A stretch of DNA of 64,000 nucleotides. Source: Saprospiraceae bacterium (GTDB lineage: Bacteria > Bacteroidota > Bacteroidia > Chitinophagales > Saprospiraceae). Position numbers and translations under genes: made by a program. Below the pieces are notes generated by a model, which saw nothing but the letters and a program-made list of their open reading frames with translations, made no database searches and had not been told where the DNA came from. Below, one piece after another: positions 18,877 through 27,473 of the stretch; position 1 is the stretch's first letter; each line of letters begins with the position of its first letter. The stretch spans positions 77,597-141,596 of the forward strand of contig JAHDBJ010000010.1 of assembly GCA_020630435.1 (NCBI GenBank), written 5' to 3'.

Positions 18877-20118
18877 TTAATGATTACATAATATCTTCAT
18901 CATCTCTTGTGCTGAAGTTTTTCCAATTAATTTGATTTGACTTTGGGGTGTATTATCGCCAATTTCATAAGTGATTCCTACTGCATTATGTCCGTATAAA
19001 AACCATCCTTTAGAAACAGGTTTTGTACTATTGCCTGATTTTTCATTGACTTTGTAATTGGGAATTTTTTCTTCTAATGCTTTAAACCAATCATCTATAA
19101 AACTAGGGAACGTTGTTTTTTCTCTAATTTTATTGGTATAAAAAACATCTTCATAGGTAGAATGAAAATCCAGCCCTAGTACAATTCTAGTTTTATCTTT
19201 CTTTAAGGTTTTTGTAATAAACTGAACTGTTTGTTTGACCTCTGGTTGGTGGTACATTGACCAATCTCTATTGGTGTCCACTCCACCACAATTATGTCGC
19301 CAGTGTCCTAGATCTACCCCATCTGGATTCATCATAGGAAAAGCAAGAATTCTATATTTTTCAAAAAATCGCTTAGATAATTCCGTGTTTTCAATAATAG
19401 TTGTTAAAAACTCTTGAAAGGCATAGTAGCCCGTTACTTCTGGAGGATGTTGGCGAGTCATTAAAACAATAAGGTCTTTCTTCTTTTTTGCCCCTTTGTA
19501 AATATCAAGAACAGGCAAATTTCTTCCTTTGAGCGATTGACCAATGCTTGAGATTCGAATCAAATCTTCTTTTCCTTTTGCAATATCTGTATACCACTCT
19601 TTTACATGTTGAGTTGATTGAATTTCTTGTGCCGAGATCGTTGTAGGAGATTTATCTAAATCCAGTCGTATCGTAACAATCTTATTTTTTTCAGAAAAAT
19701 CCATTGAGTCGATAATCTTCCAATTATTCTCCTTATTTATTTTGGGAATATAGCGATGTTGGTGTCCTTCTGGATATTGAAATGTAAAATAAAACGTTTT
19801 TGGGTTGTCTGACCATACCTTAAAAGCATAATAAGCACTCTTATTAATAGGTTGATTCTCAGGGTTGATTATAAGAATTGCAGTACTATCATTCTTCAGT
19901 TCAAAACCATTCAATCTAGCTCCATCAAATTCATTACTAGCATAGACACCTACTTTCTTAAGCGCATAGGTTTGCTTTATTTGTTCCTCAATTGGCTTAT
20001 TTGTTGTATCAATAGGCGTTTTGAATTCTACAGTTTTAGGAACGACACAAGCCGTTATCAATACTAGAAGTAACAAACAGAATAGAATATATTTGAATTG
20101 AATATGACTATTTCTCAT
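18877..20118 (-). CDS. M14 family zinc carboxypeptidase, lipoprotein
   Basis: A 413-residue lipoprotein (lipobox LITAC, Cys24). Residues 50-165 form a beta-rich N-terminal domain (SDNPKTFYFTFQYPEGH) like that preceding the catalytic domain in cytosolic-carboxypeptidase-type M14 enzymes. The catalytic residues are all present: zinc ligands His224 and Glu227 in RQHPPEVTG, TNRDW (Asn283, Arg284, substrate carboxylate), His319 in LDFHST and the general base Glu385 in GITYEIGD. M14 enzymes remove C-terminal residues, and some bacterial members cut the gamma-D-Glu-diaminopimelate bond of murein peptides. Placed directly before susC, it likely trims peptides during or after import. The exact bond cleaved is unknown. 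Confidence 0.9.
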   Translation of the reverse strand: MRNSHIQFKYILFCLLLLVLITACVVPKTVEFKTPIDTTNKPIEEQIKQTYALKKVGVYASNEFDGARLNGFELKNDSTAILIINPENQPINKSAYYAFKVWSDNPKTFYFTFQYPEGHQHRYIPKINKENNWKIIDSMDFSEKNKIVTIRLDLDKSPTTISAQEIQSTQHVKEWYTDIAKGKEDLIRISSIGQSLKGRNLPVLDIYKGAKKKKDLIVLMTRQHPPEVTGYYAFQEFLTTIIENTELSKRFFEKYRILAFPMMNPDGVDLGHWRHNCGGVDTNRDWSMYHQPEVKQTVQFITKTLKKDKTRIVLGLDFHSTYEDVFYTNKIREKTTFPSFIDDWFKALEEKIPNYKVNEKSGNSTKPVSKGWFLYGHNAVGITYEIGDNTPQSQIKLIGKTSAQEMMKILCNH

Positions 20119-20165
20119 AAGATGGATTAAAAAAAGTTTTTCAAAAAAAAATCATAAATCAAATA

Positions 20166-21155
20166 CTAGGAAAAATAACTAACTAGTGGTATATCAGCCA
20201 TTGTTTTTAATCCTGCAGTAGAACGCAAAATTTGTGGTAGGGCATTAATAACAATAGCACAAGTAGCAATATCTCCATTGATACCTCCAAATATTTTAGA
20301 GTTGATATTTGGAGTGCCTGTAATTACTACTTCATCATAAGACTCTGGAATTCCAATAGCAGCTTTAAAGGTTAGTACTATTTTTAATTCGTCCCTTACA
20401 AATCCTTTTCCTGTTTGAAGAACTCCTAATGCTGCTCCTTTTTCTATTTCTAAGTCTTTAGTTTTTGTATTTTCTTGGGCAATAACTGGTTCAATAATAT
20501 CTTGTGTTTTACTTAATTTCCATCCCATTTGATTGGCAATCAAATGTATAGATTCTGTTATTCCTACATGACGAAGCGATCCATTTTGTTTTTTTTCTTC
20601 GAAGGTTTTAAGGTTTAAACCTGCACCTATTTTTTGTTGGAAAGGTATTCGTCTATACGTTGCATCTTGAAAGCGATTAATTCTTATAGAGTCTACATTT
20701 TGACAAACTGCAGTTAAAAAACTAGGAAGGGCATCCATCAAAAAGCCTGGATTTACGCCTGTACCAACAACTGCCAAGCCTTTTTCTTTAGCAAACGAAT
20801 CAATTTTACCTGCAAGTATCGGATTTGTGTTCCATGGATAACTTAGTTCTTCACACGTAGATACAATTGGGATACCATGAGAAAGGATTTCTACAACCTG
20901 CTCTGTTATTCTATCCATATCCGAAACCGTTGATAAAATAGCAACATCAGGTTTTACATTTTCAAGAGCTTTAGCAAGGCTCTCTTGAATAAGAATATTT
21001 GAAGGATATCCATTACAAATCTTTCCTATATCTCGACCAATCAATTGGGGATTTTTATCCACAGCAGCAATAACTTTTACATTCCTTCTCTCAGAGATAT
21101 ATTGATTAATTTTTTGTCCTAATGGCCCTATACCAATTTGTACTACACGAATCAT
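20166..21155 (-). CDS. NAD(P)-dependent dehydrogenase of the DapB / 2,4-diaminopentanoate dehydrogenase type
   Basis: A 329-residue cytoplasmic protein: no signal peptide, and the N-terminus MIRVVQIGIGPLGQ is a GxGxxG Rossmann motif (residues 8-13). Family-like blocks include AAVDKNPQLIGRDIG, DVAILSTVSDM, STCEELSYPW and GTGVNPGFLMDALP, which resemble the amine dehydrogenases that act on 2,4-diaminopentanoate. Relatives are dihydrodipicolinate reductase and meso-diaminopimelate dehydrogenase. It is the first gene of the minus-strand cluster and divergent from the AraC-type regulator. In this context a diamino acid such as diaminopimelate or ornithine-derived diaminopentanoate is a plausible substrate. 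The family call is fair; the substrate is inference. Confidence 0.82.
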   Translation of the reverse strand: MIRVVQIGIGPLGQKINQYISERRNVKVIAAVDKNPQLIGRDIGKICNGYPSNILIQESLAKALENVKPDVAILSTVSDMDRITEQVVEILSHGIPIVSTCEELSYPWNTNPILAGKIDSFAKEKGLAVVGTGVNPGFLMDALPSFLTAVCQNVDSIRINRFQDATYRRIPFQQKIGAGLNLKTFEEKKQNGSLRHVGITESIHLIANQMGWKLSKTQDIIEPVIAQENTKTKDLEIEKGAALGVLQTGKGFVRDELKIVLTFKAAIGIPESYDEVVITGTPNINSKIFGGINGDIATCAIVINALPQILRSTAGLKTMADIPLVSYFS

Positions 21156-21241
21156 AGTTGTTTTACAAATTTTTATTTTACAAAATGACTATACGGGCAA
21201 ATATAAATCAATAAAAATGTAAGATAATATGCAAAAATTGC

Positions 21242-21249
21242 TAAATTTG
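21242..21249 (+). promoter_or_regulatory. Candidate -7 box TAAATTTG of the AraC-type gene
   Basis: A perfect TAnnTTTG match lies 52 bases upstream of the regulator ATG in the 146-base divergent intergenic region. No clear -33 TTTG was found. Confidence 0.4.
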
Positions 21250-21301
21250 AAATCGTTAAAATACAGATACTTAAACAATCAATGAATAAAGTTTAGTCTT
21301 C

Positions 21302-22225
21302 ATGACATTTAACTGTCCATATTGTAATAGTCTACAAAAAGCATTTAAGGATCACAATTACTGCTCTAACAAAGGGGATAAGATTGCTCAAGTTAAGAGC
21401 AATGCTTTTTATATGAATAGTCGTCGAATGAATTCAGGCAAACACATTTCTCGTCTTTCAATTCGTTCTGTATTGAATGGTTATCAGTATTACCAAACAG
21501 GGAACAAAGATCGAATTGTAAAAAAAGATAATTATCTAATTATCAATGAAGGGCAACAATGGTATAGTGAAATTGATTCAGAACAGGCCGTAGAAATGGT
21601 TGTTGTCGCCTTTCACTCTGAAGTTTTAAAAAAAGGGATCTATTCGCTTTCATCTACTCCTCTAAAATTATTAGATGATCCCTTCTCTTATTCAGATAAA
21701 GATTTTTTTTTTTCTGAAAATACCTATCCTAATTGTGAGGAATTACAATACATTATAAAACAACTAAAAAATGGAATATTGGAAAAACAGTATAATCATT
21801 TGTTTTATGATCAAATCTATTTTGACTTGCTTACTCTAATGTTTAGAAAACATCAACACTTATTAGAACAAGCAGAATTAATCCCCTCAAAAAAGAAGTC
21901 TATAAGAGAAGAATTATTAAAAAGGTTAGGAGTCGCAAAAGATTACATAGATGCACACCTCTCAACAAAAATACATCTAGAGAATATAAGTAAGATCGCA
22001 ACTTTATCCCCTTATCATTTTTTACGTCTTTTTAAGTCTGTTTATAAAATCACACCACATCAATATCTTATACAGGAGCGAATGAAATATGCGTATTATC
22101 TTTTAGAGTCTTCTAATATTTCTGTTGAAAAAATTTGCTACAAATCAGGTTTTGAAAATCCCAGTTCTTTTGGAAGAGCGTTTAAATCTTTTTTTAAAAA
22201 AACACCTTTAAGCATTAGACATTAA
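21302..22225 (+). CDS. AraC-family transcriptional regulator
   Basis: A 307-residue protein. The C-terminal 100 residues hold two helix-turn-helix units: HLENISKIATLSPYHFLRLF, then the linker KITPHQYLIQERMKYAYYLL, then SVEKICYKSGFENPSSFGRA with the closing FKKTPLSIR. The N-terminal half is a probable cupin-like ligand domain, as in regulators of sugar or amino-acid use. The first 25 residues contain CPYC and a third Cys, unusual for the family; an internal ATG (residue 38 or 43) is an alternative start that would remove them. It is divergent from the dehydrogenase-M14-susCD cluster and is its probable regulator. Confidence 0.9.
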   Translation: MTFNCPYCNSLQKAFKDHNYCSNKGDKIAQVKSNAFYMNSRRMNSGKHISRLSIRSVLNGYQYYQTGNKDRIVKKDNYLIINEGQQWYSEIDSEQAVEMVVVAFHSEVLKKGIYSLSSTPLKLLDDPFSYSDKDFFFSENTYPNCEELQYIIKQLKNGILEKQYNHLFYDQIYFDLLTLMFRKHQHLLEQAELIPSKKKSIREELLKRLGVAKDYIDAHLSTKIHLENISKIATLSPYHFLRLFKSVYKITPHQYLIQERMKYAYYLLESSNISVEKICYKSGFENPSSFGRAFKSFFKKTPLSIRH

Positions 22226-22239
22226 GAGCATATTTAATA

Positions 22240-22317
22240 GAAGTTGTTTAATAATGAAGGTTGACTTTAATTATAAGTGCTTGTAAATAATTGATCATTC
22301 TATTTTTAAACAGCTTC
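22240..22317. repeat. 78-bp structured repeat, copy A
   Basis: This sequence recurs at 51829-51906 with three mismatches in 78 bases. Its ends are inverted repeats (GAAGTTGTTTAA against TTTAAACAGCTTC) and the centre holds TTATAAG-TG-CTTGTAA, so the whole can fold into a hairpin. It begins 14 bases after the AraC-type gene stop. Confidence 0.85.
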
Positions 22318-22386
22318 GCATTAAGGCTTTTGGTCAATCAACTCCTAGCCGAAACTATTCCCAATAACATCATAACCTTTATCCAT

Positions 22387-22435
22387 AATTCAAAGACAAG
22401 ACTACACTTTGAAAGCATAGTCTTGCCTTTGAATT
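22387..22435. terminator. Bidirectional terminator-like hairpin
   Basis: An 18-bp stem with a single A/C mismatch (22387-22404 with 22418-22435) encloses a 13-base loop between the convergent AraC-type and Ig-repeat genes. It lacks a long T run. Confidence 0.7.
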
Positions 22436-22474
22436 TATTACTATAAATTGCTTAAACTTATATTGATCTTAATG

Positions 22475-25400
22475 TCAAAAATCCACTTCTTCAGAGGCTT
22501 CCGCTTTTGAATGACTATTAAACGCTTTTATAACAATTACATTTTTCCCTTTTTTGAAGATTCCATTTCCTGTCATCTGCTTTGTTCTTGAATTATAGGT
22601 GAAGTCTGTAATTTTTTCATCGTTAAACAGAAACTCTATCTGATCTTTTGAGCGAATATTTTCAATTTTGGCAATTACTGTCGTCCTACCTTGACTCGGA
22701 TTTGTAGGAGTAGAAACAGGCTTAGAAATAGATATAATTTCAACTTTCACTTTTGATAAAGTAGGAATACTAGGTGGATTAGTTGATAACGGCTTATAAT
22801 TAATTATAATCGTTTTTTTAGTATTTCCTGCCTTGTTTTTAGCATCTATTGCCAATCTATTTTCACCTTTTCTTAGCGGAACATTCGCAATACTAAAATT
22901 TCCTTTGCTATCTAACACCGTATTCGAAAGTACGACCCCATTTACTGTAAATAAGATATCCGAGCGTTTAGCAACGTCTGTTATTCTAGCTTTGACATTA
23001 TAACTCTTTGAATTGGTTGTTTGTCCATTAGAGTTCGGTTTAGTAAATGCAATGGTTGGTTTTTTAGTCTCTGGTATTGGTGGCGGACTAGAATTACGGT
23101 ATACTACCGCAACCGACTCTTGTGCTGTACCATCTTGATTGCTGGCTTTTACTATAATCTTATTTTGTCCTGATTTCAGTTGTACTTTAGCATTAACTGT
23201 CCCCTTTGAAAACGAAAAGACGGATACCCTACTACCATTTACCGTTATTGAAATATCATTCTTACTGTTCACGTTTCTTATAATACTTCTCAAACTTACA
23301 GAAGCGTTATCTACTGTCTGATTATTATTAGGAGATACAATTGTAATGGTAGGCGGTACACTCGTACTTGGTGGTTGATACCGAACTGTCGCTGTATCTT
23401 CATCTCGACCATCTGCATTTCTAGCTGTTATTATTACCGTATTGTTCCCTGTTCGTACACTAATACCTGCTCTTATCCTTCCTGTACTGGCATTAAAACT
23501 ATAAGCACTATCACCTATTCGAGTGCCATTTACGGTAAAAGTAATGTCTCTTTTGCTTGATATATTTCTAACCTCTGCCAATACTTCGCTGTTTGCGCCT
23601 TTGTTTCTTACGCTAGGTTCAGACACACTAATAATACGTACTTGAGGCGGATTATTTTGCTTTTGAACAAGTCTAATATTTACATTATCTCTCGCTTCTC
23701 CTGCATTGTTTCTCACCCTGATCTCTATCGCATTGTTACCAGATTGAAGATTAATTCTTGCTTGTAATCTTCCATTATAAGTGCTATACGAAAAATTAGT
23801 GATTCTACGACGGTTAACATATAACAATACATCCGATTTGTTGTTTACCTCACGTATATTGGCTTCGATAGTAATATTTGAAATACTCGTTTCACTATTT
23901 GTATTTCTAGGATTCGTAATGCTCACACTTGGTCTATTTTGGTAATTTGGTGTCGTTGTCGGAGGTATATTATTACCACCATAATCACCATAAGTGATTG
24001 TTGCTTCGTCTTGATCTTGACCGTATCGGTTGTTGGCTTTTATTTGTATCGTATTGTTGCCTCGACCTACAGAAATCGTACTAGAAAATTCATTTCTTGA
24101 AAAAGAAAAGTTATTATTTCTACGTCCATTCACATAAAATTCAATATCGTTTTTATTTGAAACATTTAATATTTCAGCGTAGACCGTACTTCTTCCATTA
24201 TTTCGATTCGGATCACTTGTTGATCGAATATTTACCACAGGTTCTCCAGTTTGGTTATTATTATTGTTACTATTATAATTATAAATAATAACAACTTGAT
24301 CAGAAGCTGTTCCATCATTATTCTCAGCACGAACTTGAACTGTATTTTCTCCTTCGTAAAGATTGACAATAGCAGCAAAACGACTCCCGTTATAAGAAAA
24401 ATCTGATTGTTTCCTGCCATTAACCAATAATTCTATGTCTGATTTTCTATCCACATTTTTCACATTTCCTTCCACTTCGTAGGTATTCCTATTCGTTTCA
24501 TAATTATTAGTTGTAGGGGCTGTGATTTCTACGACAGGAGGTTCAGCCTGTTTTTCATAAACAATGCTTACTTCATCTTTTACCTTACCTGCTTTATTCT
24601 CTCCTGATACCACTACTCTATTGCGTCCTTCTTTCAAATCTATATTGGCAGTAATTTCACCAGAATTTTTATCAAATTTAAAATTTCGTTCTTCATTGCC
24701 ATTTACAAAGACTTGGATTTGACTCCGACCAATAAGTTCTTGAGACGATGCACGCAATTCAAACGATTTGCTCCTAACGGTCTCATTATTTCTGGTAGGG
24801 TTTGTAATTTCAATTCTAGGCTGCTTAGGTACATTATAATAAATGGTAATCGTTTCCGATGCGCTTCCTGCTGCATTACTCGCATTGATGATAAACGTAT
24901 TTTCACCTTCTTTTAAAAAAAGATTGCTTGTAAATACTTCTCCTGCTGGGTTAAAGTTATAGCTACGATGAACACTTTGATTAAATTGACTATTTACATC
25001 TACTGTACTTTGAACATTTTCAATCGTTGCTCGAAGTGTAAAGTTGGGATCATTTACTGTATATGGGGAATACGACGGATTCGCAACTTTAATAATTGGA
25101 GGTTCAAGCCTTGTACGTTTTCCTTCATTGATAATCCATTTTAGTCCTAAATTGGTATAATGATATATGTCATTGTCCCCTGTCAATTCATTTGCATTTG
25201 TCCATTGTTGACCATCTAAAACATCTGTCCTAGCCCACGTCATTTTATGCCCTATTCCCAATGCAAATCGTGGTGTAAGCCAATAGCCCAATTCAAAACC
25301 TACAGCAGGCATAAACCCAATAGAACCTCCATCTTCATTACCATCAGCTGTTGTCTCAAAATCAAGGTCTAGTATTGTTTCTAATTCATCTACAGAGGGC

Positions 25401-25984
25401 GAAGTTCCCAATCCACTATAATCGTATTGAGCGCCATTCCTACTTTGATCAATTTTGGTAAGATGCCAGTCCAAACCAATCCCACCATAAAGTGCTAAAT
25501 CAATATTTTTTTCTCTCCTCAAATTTTCAAAATTAAGGACTCCTTCTAAAGCCAATTCTCCTATATGAGTTTGGTGATTGGAGAAAACACCCGAAGTATT
25601 CGTATAGTTGAGATTTGTTTCGCCCACGAGGTTTCGATCTGTTCCATTAAGGGCTGTATTATTCAAGATACCTGTACTTATCTCATTATCCAAACCGTAC
25701 GTTTGAGTATAAAGTAATCTTCCTCTCAAATCAAAAGAGATAGGCGCAGTAGGATTATAGTATAAATTTTTTGCTAGGGTTAAACCTGCTCCCCATCCAA
25801 TAAAGTTTGTTTTTACGTCTGATTGCTGGTAAGCAGTTCCTCCATTAAGTCCCAATATCCAATATCCTTGTTTCTTCGCATCATAATCTGCACTAGAATA
25901 ATTTTCTTGATTTTGAGCAAAGATATTTCCAATAAATAGGTGTAAAAAGAGTGTAGTGTAAAGAATTTTGTATGTAGTCTTCAT
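22475..25984 (-). CDS. Outer-membrane/surface protein with nine Ig-like repeats
   Basis: About 1169 residues from the ATG at 25982-25984; a TTG 6 bases upstream is less likely. A signal peptide (ends IGNIFAQ) is followed by a roughly 280-residue region typical of an outer-membrane beta-barrel (GYWILGLNGGTAYQQSD, then GFELGYWLTPRFALGIGH). Then come nine tandem modules of about 90-100 residues, each with a P-x-I-x-I-x-x-P start, an x-S-D-I-x-x-x-V-N-G core and an L-x-x-G-x-N-x-I-x-I-x-A-x-N-x-x-G end, as in bacterial Ig-like (Glucodextran_B-like) domains. No enzyme motif was seen. It is probably a surface adhesin or cell-envelope structural protein. Repeats are diverged, so the array is old. 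Confidence 0.85.
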   Translation of the reverse strand: MKTTYKILYTTLFLHLFIGNIFAQNQENYSSADYDAKKQGYWILGLNGGTAYQQSDVKTNFIGWGAGLTLAKNLYYNPTAPISFDLRGRLLYTQTYGLDNEISTGILNNTALNGTDRNLVGETNLNYTNTSGVFSNHQTHIGELALEGVLNFENLRREKNIDLALYGGIGLDWHLTKIDQSRNGAQYDYSGLGTSPSVDELETILDLDFETTADGNEDGGSIGFMPAVGFELGYWLTPRFALGIGHKMTWARTDVLDGQQWTNANELTGDNDIYHYTNLGLKWIINEGKRTRLEPPIIKVANPSYSPYTVNDPNFTLRATIENVQSTVDVNSQFNQSVHRSYNFNPAGEVFTSNLFLKEGENTFIINASNAAGSASETITIYYNVPKQPRIEITNPTRNNETVRSKSFELRASSQELIGRSQIQVFVNGNEERNFKFDKNSGEITANIDLKEGRNRVVVSGENKAGKVKDEVSIVYEKQAEPPVVEITAPTTNNYETNRNTYEVEGNVKNVDRKSDIELLVNGRKQSDFSYNGSRFAAIVNLYEGENTVQVRAENNDGTASDQVVIIYNYNSNNNNNQTGEPVVNIRSTSDPNRNNGRSTVYAEILNVSNKNDIEFYVNGRRNNNFSFSRNEFSSTISVGRGNNTIQIKANNRYGQDQDEATITYGDYGGNNIPPTTTPNYQNRPSVSITNPRNTNSETSISNITIEANIREVNNKSDVLLYVNRRRITNFSYSTYNGRLQARINLQSGNNAIEIRVRNNAGEARDNVNIRLVQKQNNPPQVRIISVSEPSVRNKGANSEVLAEVRNISSKRDITFTVNGTRIGDSAYSFNASTGRIRAGISVRTGNNTVIITARNADGRDEDTATVRYQPPSTSVPPTITIVSPNNNQTVDNASVSLRSIIRNVNSKNDISITVNGSRVSVFSFSKGTVNAKVQLKSGQNKIIVKASNQDGTAQESVAVVYRNSSPPPIPETKKPTIAFTKPNSNGQTTNSKSYNVKARITDVAKRSDILFTVNGVVLSNTVLDSKGNFSIANVPLRKGENRLAIDAKNKAGNTKKTIIINYKPLSTNPPSIPTLSKVKVEIISISKPVSTPTNPSQGRTTVIAKIENIRSKDQIEFLFNDEKITDFTYNSRTKQMTGNGIFKKGKNVIVIKAFNSHSKAEASEEVDF

Positions 25985-26365
25985 AAGCAATCTTTTAAAA
26001 ATAAAGAATGAAAAAATGAGCTTAGATTTATCGTTTAAATCATATCACAATATACAATAGAAAATAACAGAAAACAGGCTATTAAAACCATTTACACATA
26101 TAAACTTTAAGAAATATAAAAAACGTAACACCTTTTGAATCCTAATCAATATTTGATAGACACATAAGATAAGTAACTGTTTTAGAAGACCTTACTTGTT
26201 AATTATTGATAATGTTTTAGATTTAAGTTTTAATGGCATCTTCTATTGCTGCCGTTAATAAAAAGTATATTTATAGACATATTTAACGGAATTTTAAATT
26301 CTTCATCAAGAAAAATTAACGAGTTTTTTTGTGGAAAGCAGGAAGAAAAGAACGCAATAGGAAGA
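25985..26365. other. AT-rich gene-free stretch
   Basis: No credible gene, RNA or strong hairpin is visible in these 381 bases. The short open frame at the gldC side lacks coding character. It presumably carries the promoter of the Ig-repeat gene, but no clear -33/-7 pair was found. Confidence 0.5.
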
Positions 26366-26710
26366 TTATTTTGGTAAGATTTCAGTTTTTTCTCCAAAAT
26401 ATTGTACAAATTTTTGCATATCGGTCGCAAGCTCTTTATTGTTTGTAGCTCTAAAATACGTATCAGATAAAGCTCTTAGTGTTTGATAGAAAAATCGATC
26501 CATTTCATTGACTTGCATATCATAAGTCCAAAGGTCAATTTTCAAAGTGTCTTTTGTTTCTTTATCAAATAAGGATAATAACATTGCTTTACATTTTTTC
26601 ATATCGTTCCCCTCTGGATTATCCGTTGCCATCCAGTCTATCTGTGCTGGGACACCTTGTTCGTTTAATCCAATTTCAATTTTGATTGCTGATTTTTTCT
26701 TGACTTCCAT
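26366..26710 (-). CDS. gldC: Gliding motility protein GldC
   Basis: This 114-residue cytoplasmic protein matches GldC in length and layout: a beta-strand start (SAIKIEIGLNEQGVPAQIDW), the block AMLLSLFDKETKDTLKIDLW and the C-terminal FFYQTLRALSDTYFRATN. GldC is a small soluble protein linked to gliding and type IX secretion in Bacteroidota; its biochemical role is not settled. It sits 21 bases downstream of the deoxynucleoside kinase gene on the same strand. T9SS sorting domains elsewhere in the window agree with a functional T9SS. Confidence 0.9.
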   Translation of the reverse strand: MEVKKKSAIKIEIGLNEQGVPAQIDWMATDNPEGNDMKKCKAMLLSLFDKETKDTLKIDLWTYDMQVNEMDRFFYQTLRALSDTYFRATNNKELATDMQKFVQYFGEKTEILPK

Positions 26711-26731
26711 AGATTAATTTGATAGACTTGT

Positions 26732-27358
26732 TTAAAATAAACCATGTAACTCTGCTTGTACTTTTCGTACAATCTCTCCTAAGTCTTCAGGATTATTTTG
26801 AAAGTCTATATTGTCTACATTAATGATTAATAGATTTCCCTCGGTATAGGTATCGATCCATTGATTGTATCGGTCATTGAGTTTTTTCAAATACTCTAAA
26901 CTCATACTTCCTTCATAATCCCGTCCTCTAGATTGAATGTGAGAAACCAAAGTAGAAATATCTGCTTTGAGATAAATCATTAAATCGGGTGGATTGATTT
27001 GGGATGTCATCAACTCAAAAAGCGATTGGTAATTTTCAAAGTCACGCTTTGGCATCAATCCCATTTCATGGAGGTTCGGGGCAAAAATAAATGCATCTTC
27101 ATAAATAGAGCGATCTTGAATAACTGTACGCTCTCCGTTTTGAATATTCAATACTTGCCGATAGCGACTGTTCAAGAAGTATATTTGCAGATTAAAAGAC
27201 CAACGCTTCATGTCGTCATAGAAATCACTTAGATAGGGATTTTCATCGGCATCTTCATAGTGGACATCCCAACCAAAATGCCTAGACAGCTTTGTTGTAA
27301 GCGTTGTTTTCCCTGCACCGATATTCCCCGCTATTGCAACGTGTTTTACATTCTCCAT
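26732..27358 (-). CDS. Deoxynucleoside kinase (deoxyadenosine/deoxyguanosine kinase family)
   Basis: A 208-residue enzyme with P-loop GNIGAGKT (11-18), the substrate-binding EDADENPYLSDFY region, the DRSIYEDAFIF motif (ERS/DRS catalytic arginine) and the LID region HIQSRGRDYEGS. It phosphorylates deoxynucleosides for dNTP salvage. The exact base preference (dA/dG or dC) cannot be told. The start ATG leads straight into the P-loop strand, so it is secure. It is co-oriented with gldC and probably co-transcribed. Confidence 0.92.
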   Translation of the reverse strand: MENVKHVAIAGNIGAGKTTLTTKLSRHFGWDVHYEDADENPYLSDFYDDMKRWSFNLQIYFLNSRYRQVLNIQNGERTVIQDRSIYEDAFIFAPNLHEMGLMPKRDFENYQSLFELMTSQINPPDLMIYLKADISTLVSHIQSRGRDYEGSMSLEYLKKLNDRYNQWIDTYTEGNLLIINVDNIDFQNNPEDLGEIVRKVQAELHGLF

Positions 27359-27473
27359 GAGCTAATTTTCCTTAGTTTCTTGCGAAGATAAAACTCCTCT
27401 TTGAAAAATGTAAAGGATTGTTCTATTTTCAAAAAATAATCCTTTCAATATTTAGTGTACAAAGGAAACAATT

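Noticed and set aside
22475..25984. Tandem repeats that might be a CRISPR array
   Set aside because: The periodicity is about 280-300 bases and lies in one long open frame encoding Ig-like modules; the DNA repeats are diverged and lack short identical units with unique spacers.
26230..26430. Short minus-strand open frame next to gldC
   Set aside because: It overlaps the gldC 3' end and has no recognisable features, so chance is likely.
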